A DNA stretch of 64,000 bases from Bradyrhizobium sp. Ce-3 (GTDB lineage Bacteria; Pseudomonadota; Alphaproteobacteria; Rhizobiales; Xanthobacteraceae). The position numbers and the translations under genes are program-made. The stretch is from assembly GCF_022835695.1 (NCBI RefSeq), contig NZ_BQUV01000007.1, forward strand, positions 1-64,000. Reading direction: 5' to 3'. This document shows, one piece after another, positions 34,383-41,733 of this stretch (positions are counted from its first letter, which is position 1; every line of letters begins with the position of its first letter). Under the pieces are notes generated by a model that saw only the letters and a list, made by a program, of their open reading frames with translations, was not told where the DNA came from and made no database searches.

Positions 34383-34889
34383 TCAGCGCGGCCGATAGCG
34401 ATAGACGAGATCGTCCGGGTCGGCCCGCGGCGCTGACGGGTCGAGCACGCCGCCCAATCGCTTCGCCACCGCGGCCGACATGGCATTGTCGGGCGCCATG
34501 TAGCTGACGAGCGAGGGCAGCTTCAGCGTCGCAAAGGCCCAGTCGCGCAAGGCAAGCGCGGCTTCGGTGGCGTAGCCGTGTCCCTCGTGTCCGTCATAGA
34601 GCAGCCAGCCGAGCTCCTGCTCCGGAAACAGCGGCCCATGGTTGATGCCGACCTGGCCGACGCACTGCTCCGTCGCGGTGAGCTCGATCATCAGCGCGCC
34701 ATGACCGAACAAGCGCCAGCACGCCAAGTCGTGGCAGAACATCCCCCACGCCGCGCGCAGATCGAACGGCCCGCCCATGCCGGCGGACCGGGGCGAGACC
34801 AGGAACGCATGATAGGCGGCAAAATCCTCGACAACCTGCGCACGAAGCGTCAGGCGATCAGTCGTGATCGTTGGAATGTCGGGGGTCAT
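34383..34889 (-). CDS. GNAT family N-acetyltransferase
   Basis: 168 aa of the RimJ/RimL-type acetyltransferase_3 group, which transfers acetyl groups from acetyl-CoA to amines. The N-terminal TDRLTLRA is typical, and the acetyl-CoA pyrophosphate loop is GHEGHGYATEAALALRDWAF. It ends with the strand-helix GNIAS equivalent (DNAMSAAVAKRLGGVLD). The ATG at 34889 begins the domain; no strong ribosome-binding site is present. The substrate is unknown. It is convergent with the ECF41 gene and upstream of the tRNA on the same strand. Confidence 0.85.
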   Translation of the reverse strand: MTPDIPTITTDRLTLRAQVVEDFAAYHAFLVSPRSAGMGGPFDLRAAWGMFCHDLACWRLFGHGALMIELTATEQCVGQVGINHGPLFPEQELGWLLYDGHEGHGYATEAALALRDWAFATLKLPSLVSYMAPDNAMSAAVAKRLGGVLDPSAPRADPDDLVYRYRPR

Positions 34890-34988
34890 CGGCCGGTCGT
34901 CACGTGATGCGGACCGGGTCGCGGCCAGCCGCGTTCTCCTGGTCCGGAGCAGCCGGATGGCTCTGGCGGGCTTGGAACTGATTGAGGG

Positions 34989-35078
34989 TGGCGGAGAGGG
35001 GGGGATTCGAACCCCCGATAGGCTTGCACCTATGCCGCATTTCGAGTGCGGTACAATCAACCACTCTGCCACCTCTCC
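34989..35078 (-). tRNA. tRNA-Ser (anticodon CGA)
   Basis: 90-nt tRNA on the minus strand. The acceptor stem pairs GGAGAGG (35078-35072) with CCTCTCC (34999-34993), then discriminator G (34992) and an encoded CCA (34991-34989). The anticodon loop reads CTCGAAA, giving anticodon CGA for UCG codons. A long variable arm typical of tRNA-Ser and a TTCGAATCC T-loop are visible. Confidence 0.97.
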
Positions 35079-35289
35079 AGCGGCCCAGGTGATTTGCACC
35101 ACCCGCGGTCGGGCGTGTTCTAGGCGAGGATGGCGGGACAGACAAGGCGCTGCAATAATATTTCCGTCGCTGGGGCCGCGCCCCAGCGAGGCACCGGGTA
35201 GCGCAAGAAAACGCACGGAAACAAAGCGCTAGCGGGACGGTTCTGGTTCGACCGGCGTGCGGGCGAAGCAAAATGAGCAGGAGCGGCCC

Positions 35290-36153
35290 ATGGACCATGT
35301 GACGATTCGAGCCAACGGCGCGGCGTTCCACGTCGCGCGGACCGGCAACGGCCCGCCGCTGCTGCTGTTGCACGGCTGGCCGGAGTTCTGGCTGACCTGG
35401 AAGCCCGTCATGGCCCGCCTCGCCGACCGCTACAGCCTGATCGCGCCCGACCTGCGCGGCTTCGGCGACAGCGACAAGCCGCTGGGCTCCTTCGGCCCCG
35501 ATCAACATACCGACGACATGCTGGCGCTGCTGGACGCACTCGGCATCGAGAAGGCCGGCGTGGTCGGCCACGACGTCGGCGGCGCCGTGATGCAGCCGCT
35601 CGCCCGCAAGGCGCCGGAGCGCATCGCCGGATTGTTTTTCTTCGATTTCGTCTATCCCGGCATTGGCCCGCGGATGGCCGCGCCCGACCGGCTCAATCAC
35701 ATCTGGTACCAGTCGTTCCACCAGATGGAGATGGCGCCCGCGCTGGTCGGCGCCAGCAGAGAGAGCTGCCGGATTTATATCGGCCATTTCCTGCACGACT
35801 GGACCCACCGCAAGGCCGCGTTCGACGACGTGATCGAGGATTTCGCCGACAACTTCTTCAAGCCCGGCAACCTCGCCGGCGGCTTCGCGCATTATCGCGC
35901 GTCACATGCGGGGCGCGTGAAGATGATGCAGGGCGAGGCGCCGGCGCTGCCGCCGATCACCGTGCCGACCTGCATCCGCTGGGCCGAGCACGACCCGCTG
36001 TTTCCCTATGCCTGGACCGACCGGCTGGGCGAGACCTTCTCGAACCTGGATCTGAAGATGTTTCCCGATGTCGGGCATTTCCCGCATCGCGAGGACCCCG
36101 ACCACGCGGCCGCCGAGATCGCCGGCTTCTTCAGGCGGATCAATTGGAAGTAG
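35290..36153 (+). CDS. Alpha/beta hydrolase, epoxide hydrolase or haloacetate dehalogenase type
   Basis: 287 aa. The oxyanion motif HGWPEFW, the catalytic nucleophile Asp in GHDVGGAV, and the catalytic His in VGHFPHREDP are visible, as in haloalkane dehalogenases, fluoroacetate dehalogenases and epoxide hydrolases, which share an Asp nucleophile. The cap domain between them contains Trp/Tyr residues (HIWYQSFHQ) suited to either reaction. ATG 35290 has GGAG 6-7 nt upstream. A hairpin at 36162-36196 follows the stop. Substrate cannot be decided from sequence. Confidence 0.9.
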   Translation: MDHVTIRANGAAFHVARTGNGPPLLLLHGWPEFWLTWKPVMARLADRYSLIAPDLRGFGDSDKPLGSFGPDQHTDDMLALLDALGIEKAGVVGHDVGGAVMQPLARKAPERIAGLFFFDFVYPGIGPRMAAPDRLNHIWYQSFHQMEMAPALVGASRESCRIYIGHFLHDWTHRKAAFDDVIEDFADNFFKPGNLAGGFAHYRASHAGRVKMMQGEAPALPPITVPTCIRWAEHDPLFPYAWTDRLGETFSNLDLKMFPDVGHFPHREDPDHAAAEIAGFFRRINWK

Positions 36154-36161
36154 AAAATGGT

Positions 36162-36196
36162 GGGACCGCCAGGACGCGACAAAAACTGGCGGTCCC
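36162..36196 (+). terminator. Terminator-like hairpin after the hydrolase gene
   Basis: A perfect 11-bp inverted repeat, GGGACCGCCAG (36162-36172) with CTGGCGGTCCC (36186-36196), and a 13-nt loop. No T-run follows directly, so this may be a weak terminator or stabiliser. Confidence 0.5.
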
Positions 36197-36309
36197 GTGC
36201 CGCTTTTCAATATTGCTGGCCGGGAAGTGCGGCTTCGCCGGTCGGCGGGAGCGACACGGTTCACGGTAGCGGCCGGAGCCCAAACGGCAACGCGAAGCCG
36301 ATCTTAACC

Positions 36310-36501
36310 TAACCGATCAACCTTACCGCGCGTAATCCGGCGCTGCGCCTGCTTACCTCCCCTTGAAAAGGGGAGAGGGAAGAGAGACCCGTAGCCCGGA
36401 TGGAGCGCAGCGAAATCCGGGACAGCATCGCCGCGCCAAGACCGCCCCCGGATTGCGCTTCGCTTCATCCGGGCTACAGGTTAACCGATCAACCTTACCG
36501 C
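36310..36501. repeat. Palindromic repeat module flanked by 20-bp direct repeats
   Basis: An identical 20-bp sequence (begins TAACCGATCAACC) occurs at 36310-36329 and 36482-36501. Between the copies lie a CTCCCCTT/AAGGGGAG palindrome (36357-36375) and a long imperfect palindrome with GTAGCCCGGATG (36391-36402) and CATCCGGGCTAC (36466-36477) at its ends. The outer repeats could be a target duplication or the product of a local duplication. Confidence 0.7.
36391..36477. repeat. Long imperfect palindrome of the RPE type
   Basis: Arms of about 31 bp: the outer 12 bp are perfectly complementary (GTAGCCCGGATG/CATCCGGGCTAC) and the inner 19 bp match at 16 positions. The loop is about 25 nt. This resembles the repeated palindromic elements common between rhizobial genes. 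Confidence 0.75.
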
Positions 36502-36524
36502 ACGATCGCCCGAACACGTCGGGC

Positions 36525-37682
36525 TCAGGCGTCGGCCTTCCTGGCTTTTTTGGCCTTTTTCTCGTCCTTGTCGCCGTCGTCGTCCTTGGCCTTTTTCTCG
36601 GCCTTCTTGTCGTCCTTGCCGTTGTCCTTCTTGCGGTTGGTGTAGCGGGCATTGCCAAGCCCGGTGCCGATCGTCAGCACGCCCCAGCGTGCGACATCCT
36701 GCATGAACGGGACCTCGGCCAGTCCCTGCGCCACGCCGTCATTGTGCATCACGATCGCGGTATCATGGTCGCCGATCTGCGGAATCGCCTCGACCAGGCT
36801 CGCCGGCAGGTTGAATTTGCTGCTCTCCCAATTGCCGGGCAGGTTCTGCGCGCCCTTCTCGATCGAGCCGTCCTCCTTGATGACGCCAGGACAGGCGATC
36901 CCGATGAACGGCGCGAGCCTGAGATTGTCCTTCTCGGCGGCGGCGATCAGATCCTTCAGCAACTTCACCAGCCGCTTCACCGCGCCCTCGCGGGTCGGCT
37001 CGTCATCGGCGTGACGCCACAGCTCCGATTTCCAGACCGCTGCCTTGGACAGATCGGGCGCCTTCTTCCAGCGCGTCTCGACGATGCCGCAGCGGATATT
37101 GGTGCCGCCGATATCGACCGCGAGCACGCCGTCATGGGCCTCGAAGATCCACGACGGCGCCAGATGCAGCGTGCCGATCAGCCCGGCATCATCAGGGTGA
37201 AAGCGGATCGGCACCATGTCGACCTTGAAATCCTCCGCCTTCAGGATGATGTCGGTGCGCGCGATCGCGAGCTCGCCGAGCCTGGAGTCGCGGAAGCCAC
37301 CGCCGACCACGATGCGCTCGGTCTTGGCCCAGGCCTTGGTGTTGAGGAAGCGCCGCGTCACATAGGCGAGCTCCTGGGCAAACTCCTCGATCGCGCTGTG
37401 CACGACCGCGGAGGCCTCGGTGTCGTCGCCGACCAGCATCTCATCGAGCTTCTTCTTGCTGATCTTGTCCGACGGCTCGTCGCCGAACGGATCCTCGCCG
37501 GATTTGCGCAGCGGCTTGCGCCAACGGTCGAAGATCTTGCGGAACGCGCCCTTGGAGGCGCGATCGCCGAGAAAACCCTCGTCGTCCTTCAACTCGATGT
37601 TGAAGCTGTCGATGTCGACAGATGGCAGCCGCGCAGCACCGTGGTGCGCGATGCCCGTGGTCAGTCCAGCGTCTTCAGCCAT
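36525..37682 (-). CDS. ROK-type sugar kinase with permuted motif order
   Basis: 385 aa. All ROK-kinase elements are present but in circularly permuted order. The normal C-terminal part comes first: helix SAIEEFAQELAYVTRRFL, then IVVGGGF (124-130) and DDAGLIGTLHLAP (164-176). The normal N-terminal part follows: DIGGTNIR (190-197), GIACPGVI, catalytic Asp315 in MHNDGVAQG, and TIGTGLGN (337-344). The cysteine zinc motif of most ROK kinases is missing. The C-terminus is a tail of about 35 residues, almost all Lys, Asp, Glu and Ala. Likely phosphorylates a hexose, but substrate and activity are unproven. AGGGC precedes the ATG. No second gene in the operon. Confidence 0.85.
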   Translation of the reverse strand: MAEDAGLTTGIAHHGAARLPSVDIDSFNIELKDDEGFLGDRASKGAFRKIFDRWRKPLRKSGEDPFGDEPSDKISKKKLDEMLVGDDTEASAVVHSAIEEFAQELAYVTRRFLNTKAWAKTERIVVGGGFRDSRLGELAIARTDIILKAEDFKVDMVPIRFHPDDAGLIGTLHLAPSWIFEAHDGVLAVDIGGTNIRCGIVETRWKKAPDLSKAAVWKSELWRHADDEPTREGAVKRLVKLLKDLIAAAEKDNLRLAPFIGIACPGVIKEDGSIEKGAQNLPGNWESSKFNLPASLVEAIPQIGDHDTAIVMHNDGVAQGLAEVPFMQDVARWGVLTIGTGLGNARYTNRKKDNGKDDKKAEKKAKDDDGDKDEKKAKKARKADA

Positions 37683-37805
37683 TCGTCGTTGCCCTGCCCA
37701 CTTGAGATTCCCCGTACTAACGACGCGGAACCCAAATGGTTGCTTCCCGCGCCGCGGCGCTGGGGCCGGGCGCGGGAAACAGTTTCGCGAAGAGCTCGAA
37801 TGGCC

Positions 37806-38609
37806 TCAGGCGGCCTTCACGCCGTAGCGCGCCGCGGGCTTGCTGCGCGACAGGTTCGGTATCAGCTTCTGGCGGGCCGCCTCGTAGGCCTGCCAATCGG
37901 CGGCCTCCGGCAGCGACGGCACGGTGAAGACCTCGCCCTGGTCAAAACCGGCCAGCGCAGCGTCCACCATGTCCTCCGCCTTCATCACGATCTCGCCGGG
38001 CAGATGCGCGACCGGCGTGCCGGCGATGTCCCAGAACTCGGTGGCCGTGGCGCCCGGCAGCACGGCCTGAACGCGAATGTTCTTGTCCTTCAGCTCGTGC
38101 TGCAGCGAGTGGGTCAGCGCCAGCACGAAGGCCTTGCTGCCTCCGTAAACGCCGTTGAGCAGTTCGGGCTGCACGCCGACGACCGAGGCGATGTTGATGA
38201 TGGTGCCGCCGCCGCGCGTAACCAGCCCCGGCACCGCCGCGTAGGTCAGGCGCATCAGCGCGTCGACATTGAGCGCGATCATGTCGCTCATCTTGTCGAT
38301 ATCGGATGCGAGCAGCGGCGCGGTGGCACCGACACCGGCGTTGTTCACCAGCACACTGATGCCGGCGTTGCTGCGCAGAATGGACTCGATCCGCGACACG
38401 TCCGCGCGCTTGGTGAGGTCGGCGGCAACGATCTCGATCGATCGGCCTGTCTCCGCGGCAATACGCTTGGCGAGCCCATCGAGGCGCTCGCGGTTACGTG
38501 CGACGAGGATCAGATCGTAGCCACGCCGTGCGAGCCGGTCCGCATAGATGGCACCGATTCCGGACGACGCACCGGTAACGAGCGCCGTTCCTTTGGCTGA
38601 CTTGGTCAT
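37806..38609 (-). CDS. Short-chain dehydrogenase/reductase
   Basis: 267-aa NAD(P)-dependent Rossmann oxidoreductase of the YdfG/DltE-like group. Cofactor motif TGASSGIG (12-19), NNAG (90-93), catalytic Ser in IINIASVVG and Tyr-Lys in GVYGGSKAF are visible. AGGAG precedes the ATG. It diverges from a GlxA-type AraC regulator, its likely controller. Substrate unknown; this subgroup reduces carbonyls and steroid-like ketones. Confidence 0.92.
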   Translation of the reverse strand: MTKSAKGTALVTGASSGIGAIYADRLARRGYDLILVARNRERLDGLAKRIAAETGRSIEIVAADLTKRADVSRIESILRSNAGISVLVNNAGVGATAPLLASDIDKMSDMIALNVDALMRLTYAAVPGLVTRGGGTIINIASVVGVQPELLNGVYGGSKAFVLALTHSLQHELKDKNIRVQAVLPGATATEFWDIAGTPVAHLPGEIVMKAEDMVDAALAGFDQGEVFTVPSLPEAADWQAYEAARQKLIPNLSRSKPAARYGVKAA

Positions 38610-38734
38610 GTTGGTCTCCTGTTTGACCTTGGACGGCCGATTTTGGCCGCAGGTCAGGTTCTACAGGCCCCCTTGCATGTCTCAAATGTCATATATACAC
38701 CTTTTTAGGACACAAGTTGCCGTCGGAGGGTTCC

Positions 38735-39685
38735 ATGCAGGAGATCGGCTTCGTCGTCTTCCCGGAGTTCCAGGTGATGGGCTTCACCGCCATCACCGCC
38801 TTCGAAGTCGCCAATTTGATCGCGGGCCAGCGCTTCTATGAGGTCACGCTGCTGTCGGAGGATGGCGGCCCGGTGCGGTCATCCGCCGGCTTCAATGTCG
38901 AAACCGAAGCCTTTGGCGAGCGCAGCTTCGACACGCTGTTCATCGGCGCCGGCCACGACCTTTATCCGGCATCGGCGAAGTTGATCGCCTACATGCGCCG
39001 CGCCATGACGACATCGCAGCGGATCGCCGCGCCCTGCATCGGCGCCTTCTCGCTGGCCGAAGCCGGCCTGCTCGACGGCCGGCGCGTCTCCACGCATTGG
39101 CAATTCGCCCCGGAATTGCAGGCGCGATTCCCCGGGCTCAAGGTCGAGCAGGACCGCATCTACATCGTCGACGGGCCGATCTGGACCTCGGCCGGCATGA
39201 CCGCGACGATCGATCTGGCGCTGGCGATGGTCGAGCATGACCTCGGCGTCGAGGTCGCACGGTCAGTGGCGCGCAAGCTCGTGGTCTATCACCGCCGCAC
39301 CGGCGGACAGTCGCAATTCTCCGCGCTGCTCGAGCTCGACCCGAAATCCGACCGCATCCAGAACGCCCTGCACTACGCCAAGGCCCATCTGCGCAACGAG
39401 CTCTCGGTCGAGCAATTGGCCGAGGTGGCGCGGCTCAGCCCGCGCCAGTTCAGCCGCGCCTTCCGCGCCGAGACCGGCCAGTCGCCGGCCAAGGCGATCG
39501 AGCAGCTCCGGGTCGAGGCCGCGCGCGAACTGATCGGCGACGGCCGCCATTCGATGGACGAAATTGCCGGCGAGACCGGCTTTGCCGACCGCGAACGGAT
39601 GCGGCGGGCCTTCCTGCGGGTGCTGGGCCAGCCGCCGCAGAGCATCCGCCGGCACGCCCGGGCCGCCGCGCAAACCGCGGCCTGA
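38735..39685 (+). CDS. GlxA-type AraC family transcriptional regulator
   Basis: 316 aa. The N-terminal ~190 residues are a DJ-1/PfpI-like (class I glutamine amidotransferase) domain with the nucleophile-elbow-like ACIGAFSLAEAGLLDGR (Cys in PCIGAF), and the C-terminal ~100 residues carry two AraC helix-turn-helix motifs (LSVEQLAEVARLSPRQFSRAF, then MDEIAGETGFADRERMRRAF). ATG 38735 has GGAGG 6 nt upstream; a TTG six codons earlier is in frame. It diverges from the SDR gene over 125 bp. Confidence 0.92.
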   Translation: MQEIGFVVFPEFQVMGFTAITAFEVANLIAGQRFYEVTLLSEDGGPVRSSAGFNVETEAFGERSFDTLFIGAGHDLYPASAKLIAYMRRAMTTSQRIAAPCIGAFSLAEAGLLDGRRVSTHWQFAPELQARFPGLKVEQDRIYIVDGPIWTSAGMTATIDLALAMVEHDLGVEVARSVARKLVVYHRRTGGQSQFSALLELDPKSDRIQNALHYAKAHLRNELSVEQLAEVARLSPRQFSRAFRAETGQSPAKAIEQLRVEAARELIGDGRHSMDEIAGETGFADRERMRRAFLRVLGQPPQSIRRHARAAAQTAA

Positions 39686-39751
39686 CGCCGAAACCGGGAC
39701 CAAAACCGCGCCAAACCCTTCATTTTTGGCCGGTTTTTGCCCTGCTTTACC

Positions 39752-39779
39752 TTGACTCTCGGTCGATTGCGGCTATAAG
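39752..39779 (+). promoter_or_regulatory. Sigma-70-type promoter of rplU-rpmA
   Basis: TTGACT (39752-39757) and TATAAG (39774-39779) with a 16-nt spacer, close to the housekeeping consensus. A transcript from it would have a leader of about 155 nt before rplU. Confidence 0.65.
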
Positions 39780-39785
39780 TCCGCC

Positions 39786-39941
39786 CATCCGGCGCGGGGA
39801 TTTCTCGCGCCGATCGTTTTTGTGCGATCCAGTTTGGGAATTCATTCCCTTCGCACGAGACACATAACCCATAGCGACTGAACAAAAAGCCGACCCGGGC
39901 TATTCGTCCGAGGCCGGAACCGAACACGAAGGAATCAAACG
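39786..39941 (+). promoter_or_regulatory. Structured leader of rplU, possible ribosomal-protein leader or attenuator
   Basis: Two hairpins are visible. The first, GGCGCG (39791-39796) with CGCGCC (39806-39811), is followed after 5 nt by TTTTT, like an intrinsic terminator placed early in the transcript. The second has outer arms GTGCGA/TCGCAC (39822-39827 and 39851-39856) and inner arms GGGAA/TTCCC (39836-39840 and 39845-39849). The layout suggests feedback control of ribosomal protein synthesis; this is inference. Confidence 0.45.
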
Positions 39942-40415
39942 ATGTTCGCAGTCATCAAAACCGGCGGCCGGCAATACCGCGTCGTTCCGAATGATGTACT
40001 CGAGATTGGCAAGATCGCCGGCGATGTCGGCACGATCGTGCAGCTAGGCGAAGTTCTGGTGCTCGGCGGTGACACGCCGGTGCTGGGAACGCCCACCGTG
40101 GCAGGCGCCACCGTTGCGGCCGAAGTGCTGCAGCACAAGCGCGGCGCCAAGGTGATCGCGTTCAAGAAGCGTCGCCGCAAGAATTCACGCCGCAAGCGCG
40201 GCTATCGCGACGAGCTCACGGTGCTTCGCATCACCGAGATCCTCGCCGATAACGCCAAGCCGACCATCGGCCCGCGGCCGAAGAAGGAAAAGGTCGTCGC
40301 AGCGCCCGCCGAGGATGGCGAGGACGCAGCGCCGAAGGCGGCCAAGAAGAAGGCGCCCGCAAAGGCGCCGGCCGCGAAAAAGGCTCCGGCCAAGAAGGCC
40401 GCTGCCAAGGCTTAA
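39942..40415 (+). CDS. rplU: 50S ribosomal protein L21
   Basis: 157 aa. The first ~105 residues are canonical L21 (MFAVIKTGGRQYRVVPNDVLEIG... KRRRKNSRRKRGYRDELT), a large-subunit protein contacting 23S rRNA. The C-terminal ~50 residues are a repetitive Ala/Lys/Pro tail (KKKAPAKAPAAKKAPAKK) that is common in alphaproteobacteria. It is first in the operon with rpmA 102 bp downstream. Confidence 0.98.
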   Translation: MFAVIKTGGRQYRVVPNDVLEIGKIAGDVGTIVQLGEVLVLGGDTPVLGTPTVAGATVAAEVLQHKRGAKVIAFKKRRRKNSRRKRGYRDELTVLRITEILADNAKPTIGPRPKKEKVVAAPAEDGEDAAPKAAKKKAPAKAPAAKKAPAKKAAAKA

Positions 40416-40517
40416 GAAGAAGTGATCGTCGCGCTTCATGATGTGAAGCGTGACAAAATGTGAAATGATTCCGTCAAGGAATTGATCTAGAGATCAAAGC
40501 GAAGTCGGAGACGAGCT

Positions 40518-40787
40518 ATGGCTCATAAAAAAGCAGGCGGTTCATCGCGCAACGGACGTGATTCCAAGGGCAAGCGCCTTGGCATCAAGGCGTTCGGTGG
40601 CGAGCGCGTGATCCCCGGAAACATCATCGCGCGTCAGCGCGGCACCACCTGGCATCCCGGCCTTAATGTAGGCATGGGCACCGACCATACTCTCTTCGCC
40701 AAGGTCGAGGGTCATGTCGAGTTCCGTGCCAAAGCCAATGGCCGCACATTCATCTCGGTTATTCCGATGGCAGAGGCGGCCGAGTAG
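40518..40787 (+). CDS. rpmA: 50S ribosomal protein L27
   Basis: 89 aa. It begins [21 protein letters not shown] after the initiator Met; this N-terminus reaches the peptidyl-transferase centre. Canonical length and sequence. No N-terminal cleavage extension like that of Firmicutes is present. It ends 19-93 bp before an inverted repeat and a strong terminator. Confidence 0.98.
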   Translation: MAHKKAGGSSRNGRDSKGKRLGIKAFGGERVIPGNIIARQRGTTWHPGLNVGMGTDHTLFAKVEGHVEFRAKANGRTFISVIPMAEAAE

Positions 40788-40805
40788 ACGGTGGACATAC
40801 ATGAG

Positions 40806-40832
40806 TCCGCCGGGTCCTGTTGAACCGGCGGA
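40806..40832 (+). repeat. Hairpin after rpmA
   Basis: TCCGCCGG (40806-40813) pairs with CCGGCGGA (40825-40832) across an 11-nt loop, 18 bp after the rpmA stop and before the true terminator. It may stabilise the 3' end. Confidence 0.5.
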
Positions 40833-40849
40833 GTCGCAAAGGGCTCCAA

Positions 40850-40880
40850 GGGGAGGCGGGATGACCGGCCTCCCCTTTTT
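40850..40880 (+). terminator. Intrinsic terminator of rplU-rpmA
   Basis: GGGGAGGC (40850-40857) pairs with GCCTCCCC (40868-40875), with further pairing inside the loop, and is followed directly by TTTTT. Textbook Rho-independent terminator. Confidence 0.9.
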
Positions 40881-40956
40881 GTTGCGCGCGATCCGCTTCG
40901 ACCGCGCGTGACGTTCCAAGCGTTGCGTACCGATTGTCGCATCACAGGAGCTCGAC

Positions 40957-41553
40957 ATGTTGCAGGATATCCCGACGCCGACCTTGCGCGAGGCAAGAGC
41001 TTGCGTCCTCGAGACCGAACGGCTGACATTGCGCAAGCCGACGCTCGCGGACGTAAAAGCAATCGCACGCCTCGCCAATGATCGCCGCATCGCGGAGAAC
41101 ACCCGCCGCCTGCCGCATCCCTATACCCAGGACGACGCCATCGACTTCGTGCGCGCACTCGGCGCCGGCGGCCGCGAGACCGTTTTCCTGATCGAGAACA
41201 ACCACACGCCGATTGGCATGGTCGGCGTCGACTGGCGCGAGGAGACATCGGCCGAGCTCGGCTACTGGCTCGGCGTCGACCATTGGGGCCAGGGTTTCGG
41301 CACCGAGGCCGCGCGCGCGGTGATCGATTACTTCTTCGAGGAGTTCGATCTCGACCAGCTGATCGCCGGCGCCCGCGTCGTCAACCCGTCGTCGCGCAAC
41401 ATCCTCGAGAAGTGCGGCTTCCAGTGGAGCGGCGTCGAGCTGCACCGCTTCGAGGCGCTGGGCTCATCGAGCCCGGTCGACGCCTTCCGCCTGTCGCGCG
41501 GCGTCTGGGCCTCGCTGAAGAGCTGGAACAACTCGACGAGGCGGGAGAGCTGA
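40957..41553 (+). CDS. GNAT family N-acetyltransferase (RimJ/RimL-like)
   Basis: 198 aa. ETERLTLRKPTLADVKAIA begins the acetyltransferase_3 domain; the acetyl-CoA loop is DHWGQGFGTEAARAVIDYFF; VNPSSRNILEKCGF is the following strand-helix. An N-acetyltransferase between rpmA and obg is a common arrangement in Bradyrhizobiaceae, and a ribosomal target is plausible though unproven. The stop lies just before a repeat element. Confidence 0.88.
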   Translation: MLQDIPTPTLREARACVLETERLTLRKPTLADVKAIARLANDRRIAENTRRLPHPYTQDDAIDFVRALGAGGRETVFLIENNHTPIGMVGVDWREETSAELGYWLGVDHWGQGFGTEAARAVIDYFFEEFDLDQLIAGARVVNPSSRNILEKCGFQWSGVELHRFEALGSSSPVDAFRLSRGVWASLKSWNNSTRRES

Positions 41554-41567
41554 GGGTTCTGATCTTC

Positions 41568-41728
41568 ACCCTCCCCTGGAGGGGGAGGGTCGGATCACAT
41601 TGAGCGCAGCGAAATGTGAGACGGGGTGGGGTGATCTCTCAACTCGGGCACTGTTGGATGTGGAGAGACCTTCACCCCACCCCGCCGCTCATTGCATTCG
41701 CGTCGACCCTCCCCCTCCAGGGGAGGGT
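41568..41728. repeat. 161-bp MITE-like palindromic element
   Basis: Perfect 25-bp terminal inverted repeats at 41568-41592 and 41704-41728 (both built on ACCCTCCCC and its complement). A second pair of internal complementary arms (GGGGTGGGG with CCCCACCCC) makes the element a long hairpin. The interior has no coding capacity. The arms share the CCTCCCC style of elements at 28833 and 36357. Confidence 0.85.
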
Positions 41729-41733
41729 AAGAA

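Larger units (their letters stand above)
36154..36524. other. Repeat-rich intergenic region
   Basis: This 371-bp gap has no gene. In order it contains a terminator-like hairpin (36162-36196), a 20-bp direct repeat (36310-36329), a CTCCCCTT palindrome (36357-36375), a long imperfect palindrome (36391-36477) and the second copy of the 20-bp repeat (36482-36501). Confidence 0.75.

Noticed and set aside
37806-39685. Operon of the SDR and AraC genes with the ROK gene
   Set aside because: The AraC gene is on the opposite strand, and the gap of 123 bp between the ROK and SDR genes shows no overlap, so co-transcription is not shown.
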